Of a DNA stretch of 64,000 bases, positions 1 to 17,382 are shown in pieces (positions within the stretch are counted from its first letter, which is position 1; each line of letters opens with the position of its first letter). Location of the stretch: positions 1,860,001-1,924,000 of the forward strand of contig JAWWNJ010000004.1 in assembly GCA_037176885.1 (NCBI GenBank), written 5' to 3'. This DNA is from Favolaschia claudopus (lineage: Eukaryota > Basidiomycota > Agaricomycetes > Agaricales > Mycenaceae). The notes under the pieces were generated by a model. That model ran no database searches and was not told where the DNA came from. It worked only from the letters and a program-made list of their open reading frames with translations. A program made the translations under genes and the position numbers.

Positions 1-258
1 TTCACAAGCCTGAAGAACGCTACGAATGGTGATGTTGCGCCCAGTTCGAGGAAGATAGCCATGGTTAGCAAGACTGTACAGTCAAATTGAGCGTCGGCAG
101 AAATAAACGAGGTGAAGTACTCACGCATTGAGAGCAGGACAGGGTCCTCTTAAATCGGTTGGTTTTGGCGGTAGAAATCCATATCTGCTTTTCCCCGGGC
201 AAGCAAAGGCATTTGTGGCGAACGTCGAGACAATGAGAAGGAAGGAAGGGAAGCGCAT
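1..258 (-). CDS. Unspecific peroxygenase (heme-thiolate peroxidase), 5' part, runs off the window
   Basis: Secreted heme-thiolate enzyme of the chloroperoxidase/UPO family; these use H2O2 to oxygenate aromatic and aliphatic substrates outside the cell. The start ATG at 258-256 opens a signal peptide (MRFPSFLLIVSTFATNAFA). Next come GFLPPKPTDLRGPCPALN and, after a 51-base intron (124-74, GTGAGT...ACAG), ALANHGYLPRTGRNIT. The PCP motif carries the proximal cysteine ligand of the heme, and PCPALNALANHGYLPR is the family hallmark. Exon 1 is 258-125 and ends in phase 2; exon 2 runs from 73 past base 1. The acid-base Glu and the magnesium site would lie outside the window. The family call is firm; a short or long UPO subgroup cannot be decided from this piece, though the short pre-PCP region suggests a short UPO. 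Confidence 0.9.
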
Positions 259-1157
259 CGTGTCAAGAGCAAAACTGTTGAAGGGAACGAAGAGAAGAGA
301 TGAAGATGGAGTTTGTCGTCACCCAGAGAGGATTTTATACGAAGAGTTCTCTGGCAATTACTCCCCGCCATCAGAACAGATAGACTCAACCTGACAAGAC
401 ACAGCGATTGAAAAAGGTGTGCACGGTGAATCCATGGTTTGCAAGAGAGACGTGTAATGGTGGGTACGTACTGCCACTGGGCGCGTTCACGCAGTGACCG
501 TGTACACCGTGCCCGCCAGCACAAGCAATCAAGTTTTACGATGACGGCGGTCGGTCGCGTACTTCGCTAGCTTAGCAGTATTTACCCTGGGTTGTGATAT
601 ATGGCTTGCTGCTCAGAACAAACAGCATGATGGTCGGCATTTTGGGATCGCAATGCAAAAGTCACGGCGAGAACGGGCGGTTCATTTTGCAATGTGCTAG
701 TACAAGCACCGATGGTCAGGATCCGAGTCCCAAGCATAATATGGCGATCAGGTTGACCAGCAAGGCCGTACAACAGTCGCGCAGCCTCAGGTCGACAAGA
801 CTCGAACGAGAATGGAAAGCGATAATTGGGCCCACTGAGGTCTAGGACGCAATGTAAATTGGACTCTCAAGGCAAGCAGCGGCCAGTATGCAGTAGGGCG
901 AGCACGAGAGTGTTCAGCAGAAGAGCAGCCCCAGTTGAGCCCCAGCGTCCGCCATCGAACGACCAGACGAGGCTTCGGTCGAGAAAAGGTCCGGGCCGTC
1001 CGAGTCCGGATACAGCGTCACATAATGTTACGGTGTAGATCACGACCACGTGGCTAAAACGAACCTTGCCACTTGCCACCACCACCGTGTTCTACGCGTC
1101 CTACCCAATCCAATCCACCGCGTTTTCTTGCTTGTTTGTTATTCTTGAATATCCATC
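259..1157. other. Intergenic region, divergent promoters, no convincing gene
   Basis: This 899-base gap separates the peroxygenase start (minus) from the plus-strand gene at 1158. The open frames in it (for example minus 1085-867 and 773-582) begin with GTG or other non-ATG codons, lack good splice partners and show no recognisable motifs. The 867-1085 frame is mildly hydrophobic at its end but stops at once. I read it as 5' regulatory DNA for both genes. Confidence 0.5.
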
Positions 1158-2195
1158 ATGTCAAAATCTACAAGTTCTACCACTCAGAAACGTCCTTTCC
1201 AGGACATAACCGATCGATTCCTTTCTCCTCGCAAACGCAAACCAAAGACCCCAGGTGGCGCTTTCGGCGAGAAGCTGAGACTCAGAGTAGCAGAGAAAAA
1301 GATTTTTCCGTCCTCACTCCCCCCTTCGTCTCCGCCACTCTACCAATCATCCTCATCCGCTCGAGAGCTGCCCGCTCTCAACTCTGAGGATGAAGTAGTT
1401 CGAGGCATGCGCGTGGAGGAGGACGAGGAAGAGCGGGCGCCATTTGGGCACGAAGATTTTGGGACCATGCTACCGTCTGAGGACGGTGACTCGGATGCAG
1501 AGAATCGCTTACCCGCCAACCTCTCCGACCCTTTCGGCTTTTTTGCCGTGGAGCGCAAGCTCAAAGCGCAGCGGGAGGTGGAGCCGATGCTCGTGCATAC
1601 ACGATATGCAGACGACAAAGAGCGCGACGATGGACTGGTCATGCCACCCACCCCGCACAAACCGGTGATTGGGAAACGCAGATTTTCGAATGTTGTGAGC
1701 CCGAGGAGTGGTTCTGGGACGCCTTCCCCCGTCAAGGGAGATGGGGCTGGCGATTCCAACATGAGTGCGAGCCACGGTGATATCTCCCTCGTCGCAGATG
1801 AACACGAGGTCGAGGAGGAAGACGTGGAACCAAAGAAGAAGCGGGCCCGCAAGAGTGCAGAGGAAGTGTTGCCCATGCGGCGGAGTACTAGGACGCAGAG
1901 TAAGACTCCTGCAGCGGAGCAGAAAGAGAGGATGCTTTCTAAACCGAAGAAACCCGTTCGAAAAGCCACTGCGAAGGCAAAGGAGAAGGGGAAGAGTAAA
2001 GTCAAGAAGGTGGTGGTCAAAGTTGAAACCAATGATTCGGAGGATGAACAAGAGGCATGTTCCCTCCACACTCTTCAGCGCTCTCCGTGCTAACTGGAAG
2101 TACAGAAATTCACAGCAGAGCGCCAAGCTCGACTCGAATACTTCAAGAAACTAGACGACTACAGTTTCGAAAAGGAGAACGTTTATGTCGTTTGA
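1158..2195 (+). CDS. Nuclear basic/acidic protein with FGF and KEN motifs, sororin-like candidate
   Basis: Two exons, 1158-2054 and 2106-2195, give a protein of 328 residues. The intron (2055-2105, 51 bases) has a GC donor (GAG|GCATGT), a CTAAC branch site and a TACAG acceptor; reading through it would replace a well-behaved C-terminus with a short stop. The protein is mostly disordered. It has an N-terminal RPFQDITDRFLSPRKRK segment, several SP/TP sites, a motif DPFGFFAVERKLK near residue 125, long Lys/Arg blocks resembling nuclear localisation signals (EPKKKRARK), and a C-terminal end YFKKLDDYSFEKENVYVV containing KEN. Sororins, which protect cohesin from Wapl, combine basic disorder, CDK sites, an FGF motif that contacts cohesin/Pds5, a KEN degradation box and a conserved C-terminal segment. 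The match is by motif only, so the function is inference; any chromatin-associated protein is the alternative. Confidence 0.8.
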
Positions 2196-2264
2196 TGAAG
2201 AGGCTTGTGGTATCCTTGTAAATGTAGCAACTCTAGCACCTTTGTACGATATGTAATAGTGTAG

Positions 2265-9550
<7,286 letters not shown>

Positions 9551-9850
9551 GTGCGGGTGGGTGAGAGGAGGAAAGCGCGATTGTATAACATCAGCCAGCT
9601 ATGAGAGTCCAAATTTAAAAATACGTGATGGATATCATGACTATCTTACAAGCGAGACCGTAGCTCGTGGACTACTAGGATCCTCCCTCGTGGAGGTGTA
9701 TGTAGCTCGCTGACAATCAGCTCAGAAACTGCCTCAGACGTTTGGGAACAATATATTTTGGTGAGTCATAAAATTTTGAGCCAAATTCGCGGATCCCATC
9801 CGAGAAGATGGCTCACGCTCGCCGTTTCCTCGCCGTTGCAAAATTTCATG
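9551..9850. other. Intergenic, ABC transporter promoter side
   Basis: This 300-base gap lies upstream of the ABC transporter ATG (minus) and downstream of the dehydrogenase stop (minus). I see no coding frame, repeat or RNA in it. Confidence 0.4.
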
Positions 9851-11099
9851 TTACATGGGCAACGTATTCACAGCATATCTCGGTCGTTTTCCGTTCATAA
9901 AGTCTTCCAAACTTTCAAACAGCTGAAGTTCGGCGTCGCAAAAGGCCTGCCTCGTGCGCCCCGTCATGTGTGGCTGAAAGTTGACTCGATAAGTCATCGA
10001 CGGGTCGAGGAGACCAGGGTGAATGTCTGGTTCTTGCTCAAAAACGTCCAGTCCGACGCGAGAAACTTTGAACAGTTGAGTCGAAGAACATTGTACAAGG
10101 AAATAAAGATAAACCTTTCCCACTTTGGAGCGCTTGGACTAGAGCCTCTTCATCAATGATTGGCCCTCGAGCCGTATTGACGATGAATACACCCGTCTTC
10201 ATCTTAGAGAATTCTGCCGGCCCCAGAAAATGACGAGTTTCAGGTGTGAGGGGACAGTTCACAGAGATGACATCCGCTTTCGCGAGCAGTTCGTCGAAAG
10301 TAACAAATGTTGCTCCATTTTCCTCTACCTCGGCGTAGTAAGTAACCTCACAAGCCTAAGGGACATTATTTACCAGACTCGGCCACGCGGCGGCGATTGT
10401 AGTAGATGATATTCATGCCACAAGCCTTGGCTCTCACAGCGAGTGCCTTGCCAATTGAGCCCAAGCCGATTATTCCGAGAGTCATGCCCTGAATGTCTTC
10501 GCCTAACGGTATAGTATTTGCAGGAACGTCTCCGCGCCACTTCCCTGCTCTCGTCAACAGCTCGCCTTGGCTTGCGGCACGAGTAGCAGCTAGGATGAGC
10601 ATAAGGGCGCCATTTGCAGTGGAAACAGTGATCGCGGTCGGAGTATTGCAATAGTAAGTCCCTTGGTTGGTCAGGTATGCGATGTCAGCGATATCGTAGC
10701 CGGCTCCAAGACCACTTGATATGTAGTATCCTATGAGCATAATTGAACTTATCGAAGAAAAAAATCAACCAAACCAAGCGGCATCCATTTCTTATCAGTG
10801 GACCCAGCATGTTTTCGTTGAAAGGGCCGTATTTCCAAGTATCAAAAAACCAGATGAAGGCGACGTATGGAGCCTTTCCTGCGGCAGCCCGAGCAGCAAC
10901 AATCTCGGCAATTGCGTTTGCGACGCTGGTGTGGTCGGGAAGCTCCTCGCGGGGAAGAATATCCACTTCGTGTTGGCGGCATATCGATTCCCAAGCCTGT
11001 GGATACTTGTTTCATTGATCGAGAATGTGCAGTGACTAATGAGCTAACCTCCATCGCAAAGGTGGCGGAACCTAACGTCAGGACGGCGCGACCAGACAT
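9851..11099 (-). CDS. D-isomer-specific 2-hydroxyacid dehydrogenase (glyoxylate/hydroxypyruvate reductase type)
   Basis: NAD(P)H-dependent reductase of 2-keto acids such as glyoxylate or hydroxypyruvate, cytosolic or mitochondrial. The ATG at 11099-11097 opens MSGRAVLTLGSATFAMEV; the stop TAA is at 9853-9851. Visible in order: GAGYDIADIAYLTNQGTYYCNTP; the Rossmann dinucleotide motif GIIGLGSIGKALAVRAKACG; CPLTPETRHFLG; NTARGPIIDEEALVQAL with the substrate-binding/catalytic Arg; VGLDVFEQEPDIHP with the catalytic Glu; and FQPHMTGRT with the catalytic His. At least four short introns interrupt the gene. It is close to the yeast GOR1-like group by motif; exact substrate cannot be told from sequence. 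It is divergent from the PPxY membrane gene, 176 bp between the two starts. Confidence 0.92.
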
Positions 11100-11275
11100 G
11101 GTGGTTGTGGACAACAGTTGCTCCGGTAATCAACCCGCTTACCGGCCGGCGATCACAAGTCACGTTGCCGCGTTCTTGTTGCCGAGTGTACGCGTCTTTC
11201 ACCAGGAATCTATTGGTTCAGCCAGATGTTCTATTTCAAGGCCGCAGCTTGTCCATTGAATCTCTTCTACCCACC

Positions 11276-11662
11276 ATGATTTTCCTCCCAGAGGATGTTG
11301 GCTTGAATTCAGGTCCAGAGGCCAAGTTTCGCGGTCATATTGACCCTGGTCTCGTCACCACGTCTGTTGAACGCGACTCCCAACCCCCCACTTATGAGGA
11401 AGCAGTTTTCGATGATTCCACCCCGGTGGAAGAGCACCGTACACTATCTGACTCTCCGGAGCCTTACGCCAGACTTAAATCGGCTGCAAAAAGACGTCGG
11501 CTGAGACGTTTCTTGCTGATCACCGTGTTCTTTGGCGCAGTCCTCCATGTGGCTCTCAAACGTTCACTCTCCGCCAAACAGGTGAGCGGATGTAGATCTT
11601 CGATCAAGACCTACCTTACTGACTTTCTTCAGGCTATAGCACTGCATTCTCTGGAATCATAG
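11276..11662 (+). CDS. Small single-pass membrane protein with PPxY motif
   Basis: ATG at 11276 (CCACCATGATT). Exons 11276-11581 and 11633-11662; the 51-base intron (GTGAGC...TTCAG) is a multiple of three, so retaining it keeps the frame open. The spliced product has 111 residues. The first ~65 residues are acidic and contain PPTYEEAVFDD, a PPxY motif of the kind bound by WW domains of Nedd4/Rsp5 ubiquitin ligases. A basic stretch (KRRRLRR) then leads into one membrane segment (FLLITVFFGAVLHVAL) near residue 80. Such small PPxY membrane proteins often act as ligase adaptors or sorting cargo; that role here is inference. No family recognised. Confidence 0.6.
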   Translation: MIFLPEDVGLNSGPEAKFRGHIDPGLVTTSVERDSQPPTYEEAVFDDSTPVEEHRTLSDSPEPYARLKSAAKRRRLRRFLLITVFFGAVLHVALKRSLSAKQVSGCRSSIKTYLTDFLQAIALHSLES

Positions 11663-12002
11663 TCAATAAATGAGGTGCGACATCCTTCTGCCTTTCCCAG
11701 CCATGCACTCATTATTGCTGGCTACGGTAGCACAATGCAGTAGACGGCGAGTCTGTCGATCTATGTTCAACTGCCAACTTGTACAAATGTGTAAATGTAA
11801 AGCGCTTTCGCGCGCGTCATGATGCATGATGAGAGAGCGGTTTGAGACTCCGGAGAGGCGTAAGAGGCACAATAATTCTAACTTCCTGACGCTAGCAAAA
11901 AAAGAGGCGTCTTGTGGCCTGTGCCATCATCGTCGCATGTCTGACGGTCTGCATCGGCGCTCAACAGGCTGATCGGCGTCTTAGGCCGAAGAATCTACAA
12001 CG
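11663..12002. other. Intergenic, no gene seen
   Basis: This 340-base gap sits between the PPxY gene and the methyltransferase, both on plus. It holds the 3' end of one gene and the promoter of the next; no repeat, RNA or coding frame is supported. Confidence 0.4.
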
Positions 12003-13726
12003 ATGTCTGCTTCTACTGCGCTGGATACGTTGCTTGGATTGAAGAAGGTTCTCGATAGCGCCATCGAAGAGGTTTCCGCAGAATGGAAGGCCCATGGCGT
12101 ACCTGCGAGTCTGCAGGATCCGTCCTTCACAGCCCAAAGCCCGGAAGACACTCTGCCCAGTCCCCGACTATATGAGGCCACGAAGCGCGCACTGGGGGCT
12201 GCGGATATGCTTCAAGCTCTTCTCCGGTAATGGAAACTTTGATTCATTATTTCGGCCAATCGTCCCTCTAGAGATCCCCGAGACCAATTGATGGCTTGTG
12301 CGGCGCAGGTGAGCACCGCGCATTAGGTCAACCTGATTCGTTGGACTGACTTTTGTACCACAGTATTTTGAAAGCAGGGCACTGCATGCCGCCTCGATAG
12401 CGCGCATACCGGATATACTTCATCAGGCGTCGCTTGAGGGGAAGGTTGATGGTCTTTCGGCTCAAGAACTGTCACAGAAGACGGGTTACGAGGAGAATAA
12501 ATGCGGTTTGCATTCTTTTCATTGTCTGATCCAAATCAAGGACCCTGTTCGCAGCTCGTATCATGAGGCTCTTGGCGACAAATCATATTTTCAACCAGAC
12601 TGGTCCTGCCAGATTCTCGAATAATCGCACCAGCGTTGCTCTGATCAATAATGCTCCTTTGGCAAGCTACATAGACCTCTAGTATGTTCGTCCTGTTTTG
12701 GCTTTCATCTGTCTAACTGGTGTTTTCAGTGGTGGAGAGTGGTACGCGTCTTCGCAGCATTTAATCGAAGCCTTCAAGGACAATTCCCTCGCGCTGGAGA
12801 GGGCTGCTTTCACTCGGGACAGGATATATAATTCACAGGGAAAAACGTACTGGGATTACAACGATGTTAACTCGGCCCGCCATGATATGTTTGCTACGGC
12901 AATGAGCGGAAGCGCCCAAACGAACCTATTTGCGCTGCTGAACGACTATCCTTGGGACAAGTTAGGAAAGGCAACTGTGGTCGATGTTGGTGGAGGCATT
13001 GGTAAGAAACCTGAGATATTTGTGAGCACTTCAACAGCTAACTTGTACGATGGAGGCGCTTTGAGTCTTCCATTGTTAGAAAGATACGAGAACCTCTCAG
13101 TCGTCATCCAAGATCGTGAATCGGTCATCGAACAAGCACAAGAACATTGGAAAATCAATCTACCTGCCGCCGTCGAAGACAAACGCGCTACATTCCAGGT
13201 CGCTGATTTCTTCCAGCAGAATATAGTAAATGGCGCGGAAATTTACATGCTGCGCTATATCATGGACGATTGGAATGACGAGGCTTGTATCAAGATTTTG
13301 TCTGCAATCAAAGGTACTACATATTTTTCTTCGGTCCTCTAACTGATCTGCCTGTCGCATTCTCACTCGACGCAGCATCGATGACACATCAATCCAAAGT
13401 GCTCATTGTCGAAGCACTTTTAATTCCAGCGTGGCTTCCTCCCAGTGCAATCTCAACTCTCAAAATCGCACCAGAACCTTTGCTACCAAACTACGGTTCT
13501 CCGCAGCGTTTCATCCATTGCCGTGATTTGAATATGATGAATTTGATGTGAGTGCAATCTAAAGCACCACGCAATCTTCCAATTGATTCTCTCCAGTAAT
13601 GGCACTGAGAGGACGGCCTCAGAAATGACCAGTGTCGTTGAACGAGCAGGATTGGTTCTCCAAAAAGTCTGGGAATGTCGAGGTGCGGTTCACGTCACCG
13701 AATGCGTACTTCCCTCTAGTACATAG
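12003..13726 (+). CDS. SAM-dependent O-methyltransferase (Methyltransf_2 family)
   Basis: Small-molecule O-methyltransferase of the plant caffeic-acid/fungal polyketide type. Start ATG 12003; exons begin at 12003, 12272, 12364 and continue through 13726 (TAG). The N-terminal dimerisation/winged-helix half includes QYFESRALHAASIARIPDIL and RIMRLLATNHIF. The SAM motif VVDVGGGIGALSLPLLERY is split by an intron directly after GGGI(G), with acceptor GATGGAG. MLRYIMDDWNDEACIKILSAIK is the catalytic-helix region where these enzymes carry the His/Asp base; here the usual His of L-H-D-W is Tyr (LRYIMDDWND), with the Asp kept. C-terminal SEMTSVVERAGLVLQKVW. Length near 440 residues is normal. No polyketide synthase or other pathway gene lies nearby, so the substrate is unknown. 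Confidence 0.9.
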
Positions 13727-13894
13727 AACCAATGGAATTTTACTGTGTCATCTGGCCAAAGGACAAAGAAATGAACAGCGAAGGCAGGGAAGAAAGAAAA
13801 GAAATCTTGCACGTGATCAGTTCAACCCCTTTCTTAGATTCTTTCTTTGTTTCCTCTCTCCGCCACCTCCCACTCATCTCTCAAAGCAACCGCC

Positions 13895-15877
13895 ATGGAC
13901 AGCACTCCAAACCCCATCGCTCTTACCCTTCGATGCAAAGCTCAAGGCCACCTCGAGTATCCCAGCTGCATCGAAATCATCTCCGCCGCCATCGACCACC
14001 CTCAATACGGCAACATTGGCTCGCTAAAAGCGTGGCGCATCTATCGTTCTCGGTGCCCTGGCGCATTCTTGAGAATCTTGGATCAAGACAACAGCGAGAT
14101 GCACACGTTCTCCATAACTCTCTTTGATAAATTCGGACACGCGCGCCCGGAATTGGTGAACCCTGGCTATCGAAGTGGCACTGGGTGCTGGGGTCGCGAA
14201 TTAGACTCAGGAGCGCTGGTTTATATCCTCGGATTCAACATCCGTCCAGCGGTGAGTGCTATTTGGGTCTCCGCGTTTTGGTGTTGTGGTTGTGTGTCTA
14301 ATTTCATGAACGGTACCGGTGGCCAGTATCGGGGACAGGGAATAGGAACGAGGGCTCTGTCACAATTCCTCGCGTCTGAGCACGTCAAAATCGATGATAT
14401 CGTTATATGTTGGCCCTCTCCCTCACGTATTCACGACAGATGCCTTTGGAGTATCACCAGAAGTAGGCAGATCGCGTTTTTCCGAAAGGTCGCCCATTTG
14501 TTTCTTTGTTGCATGGTCTCTGAAGACTTGGATGCAGAACCACTTTCGTCGCATTGGCCGCACGAACTTCTTCGGCTATTCACCCAAACAGGATCACCCT
14601 TCGCGCGCAATTGCGATGGAGAACGACATCGGTGCACTCGACCATGACTTTCCAGCCAGTGACTTGGGTGCCGAGGAACGAAAGTTCCGGTACCCTCTCC
14701 TCTACGCAGTTGCCGAAGACAAATCGCCTAGCGTTGCCGCGGTTATCCAAGCCTGCTACGAGCGAGATCCTGAATCCATCCGAAGACCCGATGAGAAGGG
14801 ATTTACGCCGATCTTTGGTGCTGCAACTTGCTCGAACCTCCACGCCGTTCGCAAGCTCCTCGAATGGGACATGCGCGCCGAGTTGCAGAGTACGTCAAAT
14901 GCAGAAGGCGTCACGCCTTTGGAACGACTCGCCGATACAATGAGATCTACCCGAGAGTTCTCCGAGACATATCTGGGATGGGATGGCTATTCGGACCAAG
15001 AACTGACAATTGAGTATCTGCTCAAGAAAGCTACGCCTGGCCAAGTTGTGAATGCCACGAACATCTCGGAATACATCGCGGGAGCAAAATATGGGTGTAC
15101 GTGCAACCAGTGCGCGGGGGGCTGGCTATCCCCTCGTATGAGGTTCCGTTTACATTGTGAGCGGTATCTGTGATTTTCGCTATTCCACCATAATCCAATT
15201 TGCGTACATCACTAGTCGACGCTGTGTTCTGGGCCGATTCGATGCCCATGAACTTCGAACGCTTTCCCCAAGGTCAAATAATGCATCCATCCGATATGAT
15301 GGACGGCCCTTCCGATTTCATACCTCCTGCTCTTCATCCTAGCTTTTATCTTTCTTTCTATAAAGGCCTCTGTGGCGTAATGAGGGCGATCGCAAACCAT
15401 CTGGAGTCGACTACTCGTGTCCTCTCTGTCGAAGGTGTCCTTGCTTTCGTCAAACCCAACGAACACTCGCAGTACTTTTTCAAACGCGGTGGCCGTATCG
15501 AACACGCATTCGACTCCATTACAAATAACGCTGAAGATCAGTCTGAACTCGGGGACGATACATTTTGGGAATATTTCGGTGAAGATGAGGCTTGGCTGTC
15601 CTTACCGACTTGCGCAAACGACTTGGAGTTTGAACTCGTGCGTAAGATGATTGGCTTGGATGCCCGCCAGCAATGGGGACCATATCGCAAAACTAGGGCG
15701 GCAGCGCAGGAAAAGATGGAAGTTGACACACCCAGCGACGAAGATGAGGTAGGGGACGAGGACGAGAGTGACGACGAAGATATTATTGTCCCGCCAATGC
15801 ACAAGGTGACTTCCTACATTCCTAAGTCTGCTTCAATAGTTCAAATCCCGTTTTTTTTCATGCAGATATTTGGCTGA
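13895..15877 (+). CDS. GNAT-like plus ankyrin-repeat protein, basidiomycete type
   Basis: ATG 13895 (CGCCATGGAC). The N-terminal half is a GNAT-like fold: after a 75-base intron (14252-14326) comes YRGQGIGTRALSQFLASEHV, which matches the acetyl-CoA loop pattern R-x-x-G-x-G. A second intron of about 49 bases (weak donor AAAG|GTCGCC) is needed to restore frame from IAFFRK to FRRIGRTNFFGYSP. Then come ankyrin-like repeats (YPLLYAVAEDKSPSVAAVI, KGFTPIFGAATCSNLHAVRK), a Cys-rich GCTCNQCAGGWLSPRMRFRL segment, and a long C-terminal domain ending in an acidic tail. The last intron (15806-15865, 60 bases) is a multiple of three, so splicing there is ambiguous. Function unknown; it resembles a family expanded in mushroom genomes, and catalytic activity is unproven. 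Confidence 0.8.
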
Positions 15878-15946
15878 TACAAATAATAAGAAGATCGTGA
15901 CCCCATATATTACATTTTACATACAGAGCAATGGAAATCAATTGTG

Positions 15947-16729
15947 TCATCTCATCTTTGCAGTCCCTGACACTAGACCCACCCATGCCGAGTCTGAGAT
16001 TGTTAGTTTACCCTCCATCACTTTCGATAGAAAGTCGATATCTCGTTCAGCAGCCCGCTCCTCATAGTCGGCGGACTCGAGCTCGTGCTGCCGGCGAATG
16101 GCCGCCCGTTTCCGTTCTCCGATTCTGAACCGCTCCTCCTCTGTCAGCTGCTGCTGCTCCTGCGGAATTCAAAGAATCTCTAAGTCATCAATAAAACTCC
16201 CTATAAAACTCGACTTGCCTGGTAACTCATATGCTTGTAAGGACACTTGTCGCCTTTCAGGCATGATCCCTTCCTTTCCCAAGCAAAGCAGTTCTTCGAA
16301 GCGGGGTTCTGCCGTCTAGGAGGTCCTGTTTCGATGAGTTTTGGTCAGCCTGTTCCGCTTCTATCGACACATTGGACTGACTGTTGCTACCACCAGGAGG
16401 CTCCAAGGTCTTGAATATGCAGCGTTAACAGACATTGCTTCCGAAATATAAAAATAAAAGTATACCGTCGGCTTCGAGTCCTTGTCACCGCCGTCTGGAT
16501 TCAGAAGGTCATGGCGGTAGCGACAACGGTTCCCCCATTTGCACTTGCCCGCAGCGAACAACCTGCACGCCTCGTCGACCTTGACGCTTCCGTCTCTGGG
16601 ATTCGGAGTCTTGGCCTTTTCCTTTCCTCTTCTGTTCTTGTTCACCGGTTTTTTTCTGTCCGGTACACCTTCCTGATCATTGAGCGGATCCTCGTCCTCA
16701 ACTGCAGCCGTAGCGTCCGGCGGAGGCAT
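15947..16729 (-). CDS. CCCH zinc-finger protein, two fingers
   Basis: Probable RNA-binding protein. ATG 16729-16727 (MPPPDATAAVEDEDP), stop TGA 15949-15947. Finger 1 is CRLFAAGKCKWGNRCRYRH (C-x7-C-x5-C-x3-H). Finger 2, after two introns, is CFAWERKGSCLKGDKCPYKH (C-x8-C-x5-C-x3-H). The C-terminus is a charged helix (EQQQLTEEERFRIGERKR...) likely coiled coil. The intron after the second finger has a GC donor (CAG|GCAAGT at 218-213 of 16 kb, minus) and splices in frame to GAGCAGCAG. Join across the second intron uses GTGGTA...AAACAG and is less sure. Similar short CCCH proteins act in splicing or mRNA decay; which one this is cannot be told. Confidence 0.85.
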
Positions 16730-17382
16730 GTAATGCGAGTGGTGGAACGAGACAGACGATGCTATACCCCACCCTGAGAGCGCCTCTAATTGAAGAGAGG
16801 CTAGAGCCTATACAGCGCTTAAGAAGCTGCTGAGCAGACAGATCGGCTCAAGGACAAGACTTGAGCGCCTTGTTCAACCATAGCCTGATAGACGAGCAGC
16901 AAAACATGCAAACCAGGCTCCTCCAGGCTCCCAGCATCTCGAATTTTGTGGAGAAGTTGCCCCCAGTGGAGTTGCGGTCAAATTGGTCAATGTTGAAAAG
17001 CTCTCCAGAAGACATGTTCGTCGCGTTCGGCTCCCAAAGAATCTGGGTCGGCATTAATATTTGTCGACCATGTAAACCCGCCGCTCAGGCTGTATGCCTT
17101 TGCTTGCGAATTCAAATGCGACTCAAGGGCAGGGCGAGCCAAAGATGTTCAATTCGATTTGTTGACGGGTCCGGCGGCCAAAGCAAAGATGATTTGGGCG
17201 AGATCTAGGGATGGGACGGTTCCGCCAAGATGTTACCAGACCAGCAGTGTCCCGATAGGTCCATAGCGCCGGCCCCGGCATGTTCGGCACCGGGCGGGCA
17301 TTGCCGGTTTATAAGGACTTGCTAGTTGCGCCAATTTTCCCACACCCCGCCCTTCCACCGTCACCCTCCTCAAGAATACAAA
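16730..17382. other. Divergent promoter region, CCCH gene and eL8
   Basis: A 653-base gap between two divergent starts. Open frames on both strands here (for example plus 16861-17208, minus 17054-16848) have no splice support or recognisable motif. The eL8-proximal part is pyrimidine-rich, as in many ribosomal-protein promoters. Confidence 0.45.
17308..17315 (+). promoter_or_regulatory. TATA-like box of the eL8 gene
   Basis: TTTATAAG lies 68 bases before the eL8 ATG and is followed by a C/T-rich stretch, a usual arrangement for a highly expressed ribosomal-protein gene. Position and sequence are seen; use as the TATA box is inference. Confidence 0.4.

Noticed and set aside
150..524. Minus open frame of 124 codons at the window start
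   Set aside because: It overlaps the peroxygenase first exon in another frame; the peroxygenase frame has ATG, signal peptide and PCP motif.
1340..2126. Long minus-strand open frames opposite the sororin-like gene
   Set aside because: Serine-rich and leucine-rich shadows of a biased coding sequence on the other strand; no start context, introns or motifs.
9851..13726. Secondary-metabolite cluster (dehydrogenase, ABC transporter, methyltransferase)
   Set aside because: No backbone enzyme such as a PKS, NRPS, terpene synthase or P450 is present; neighbours are housekeeping genes.
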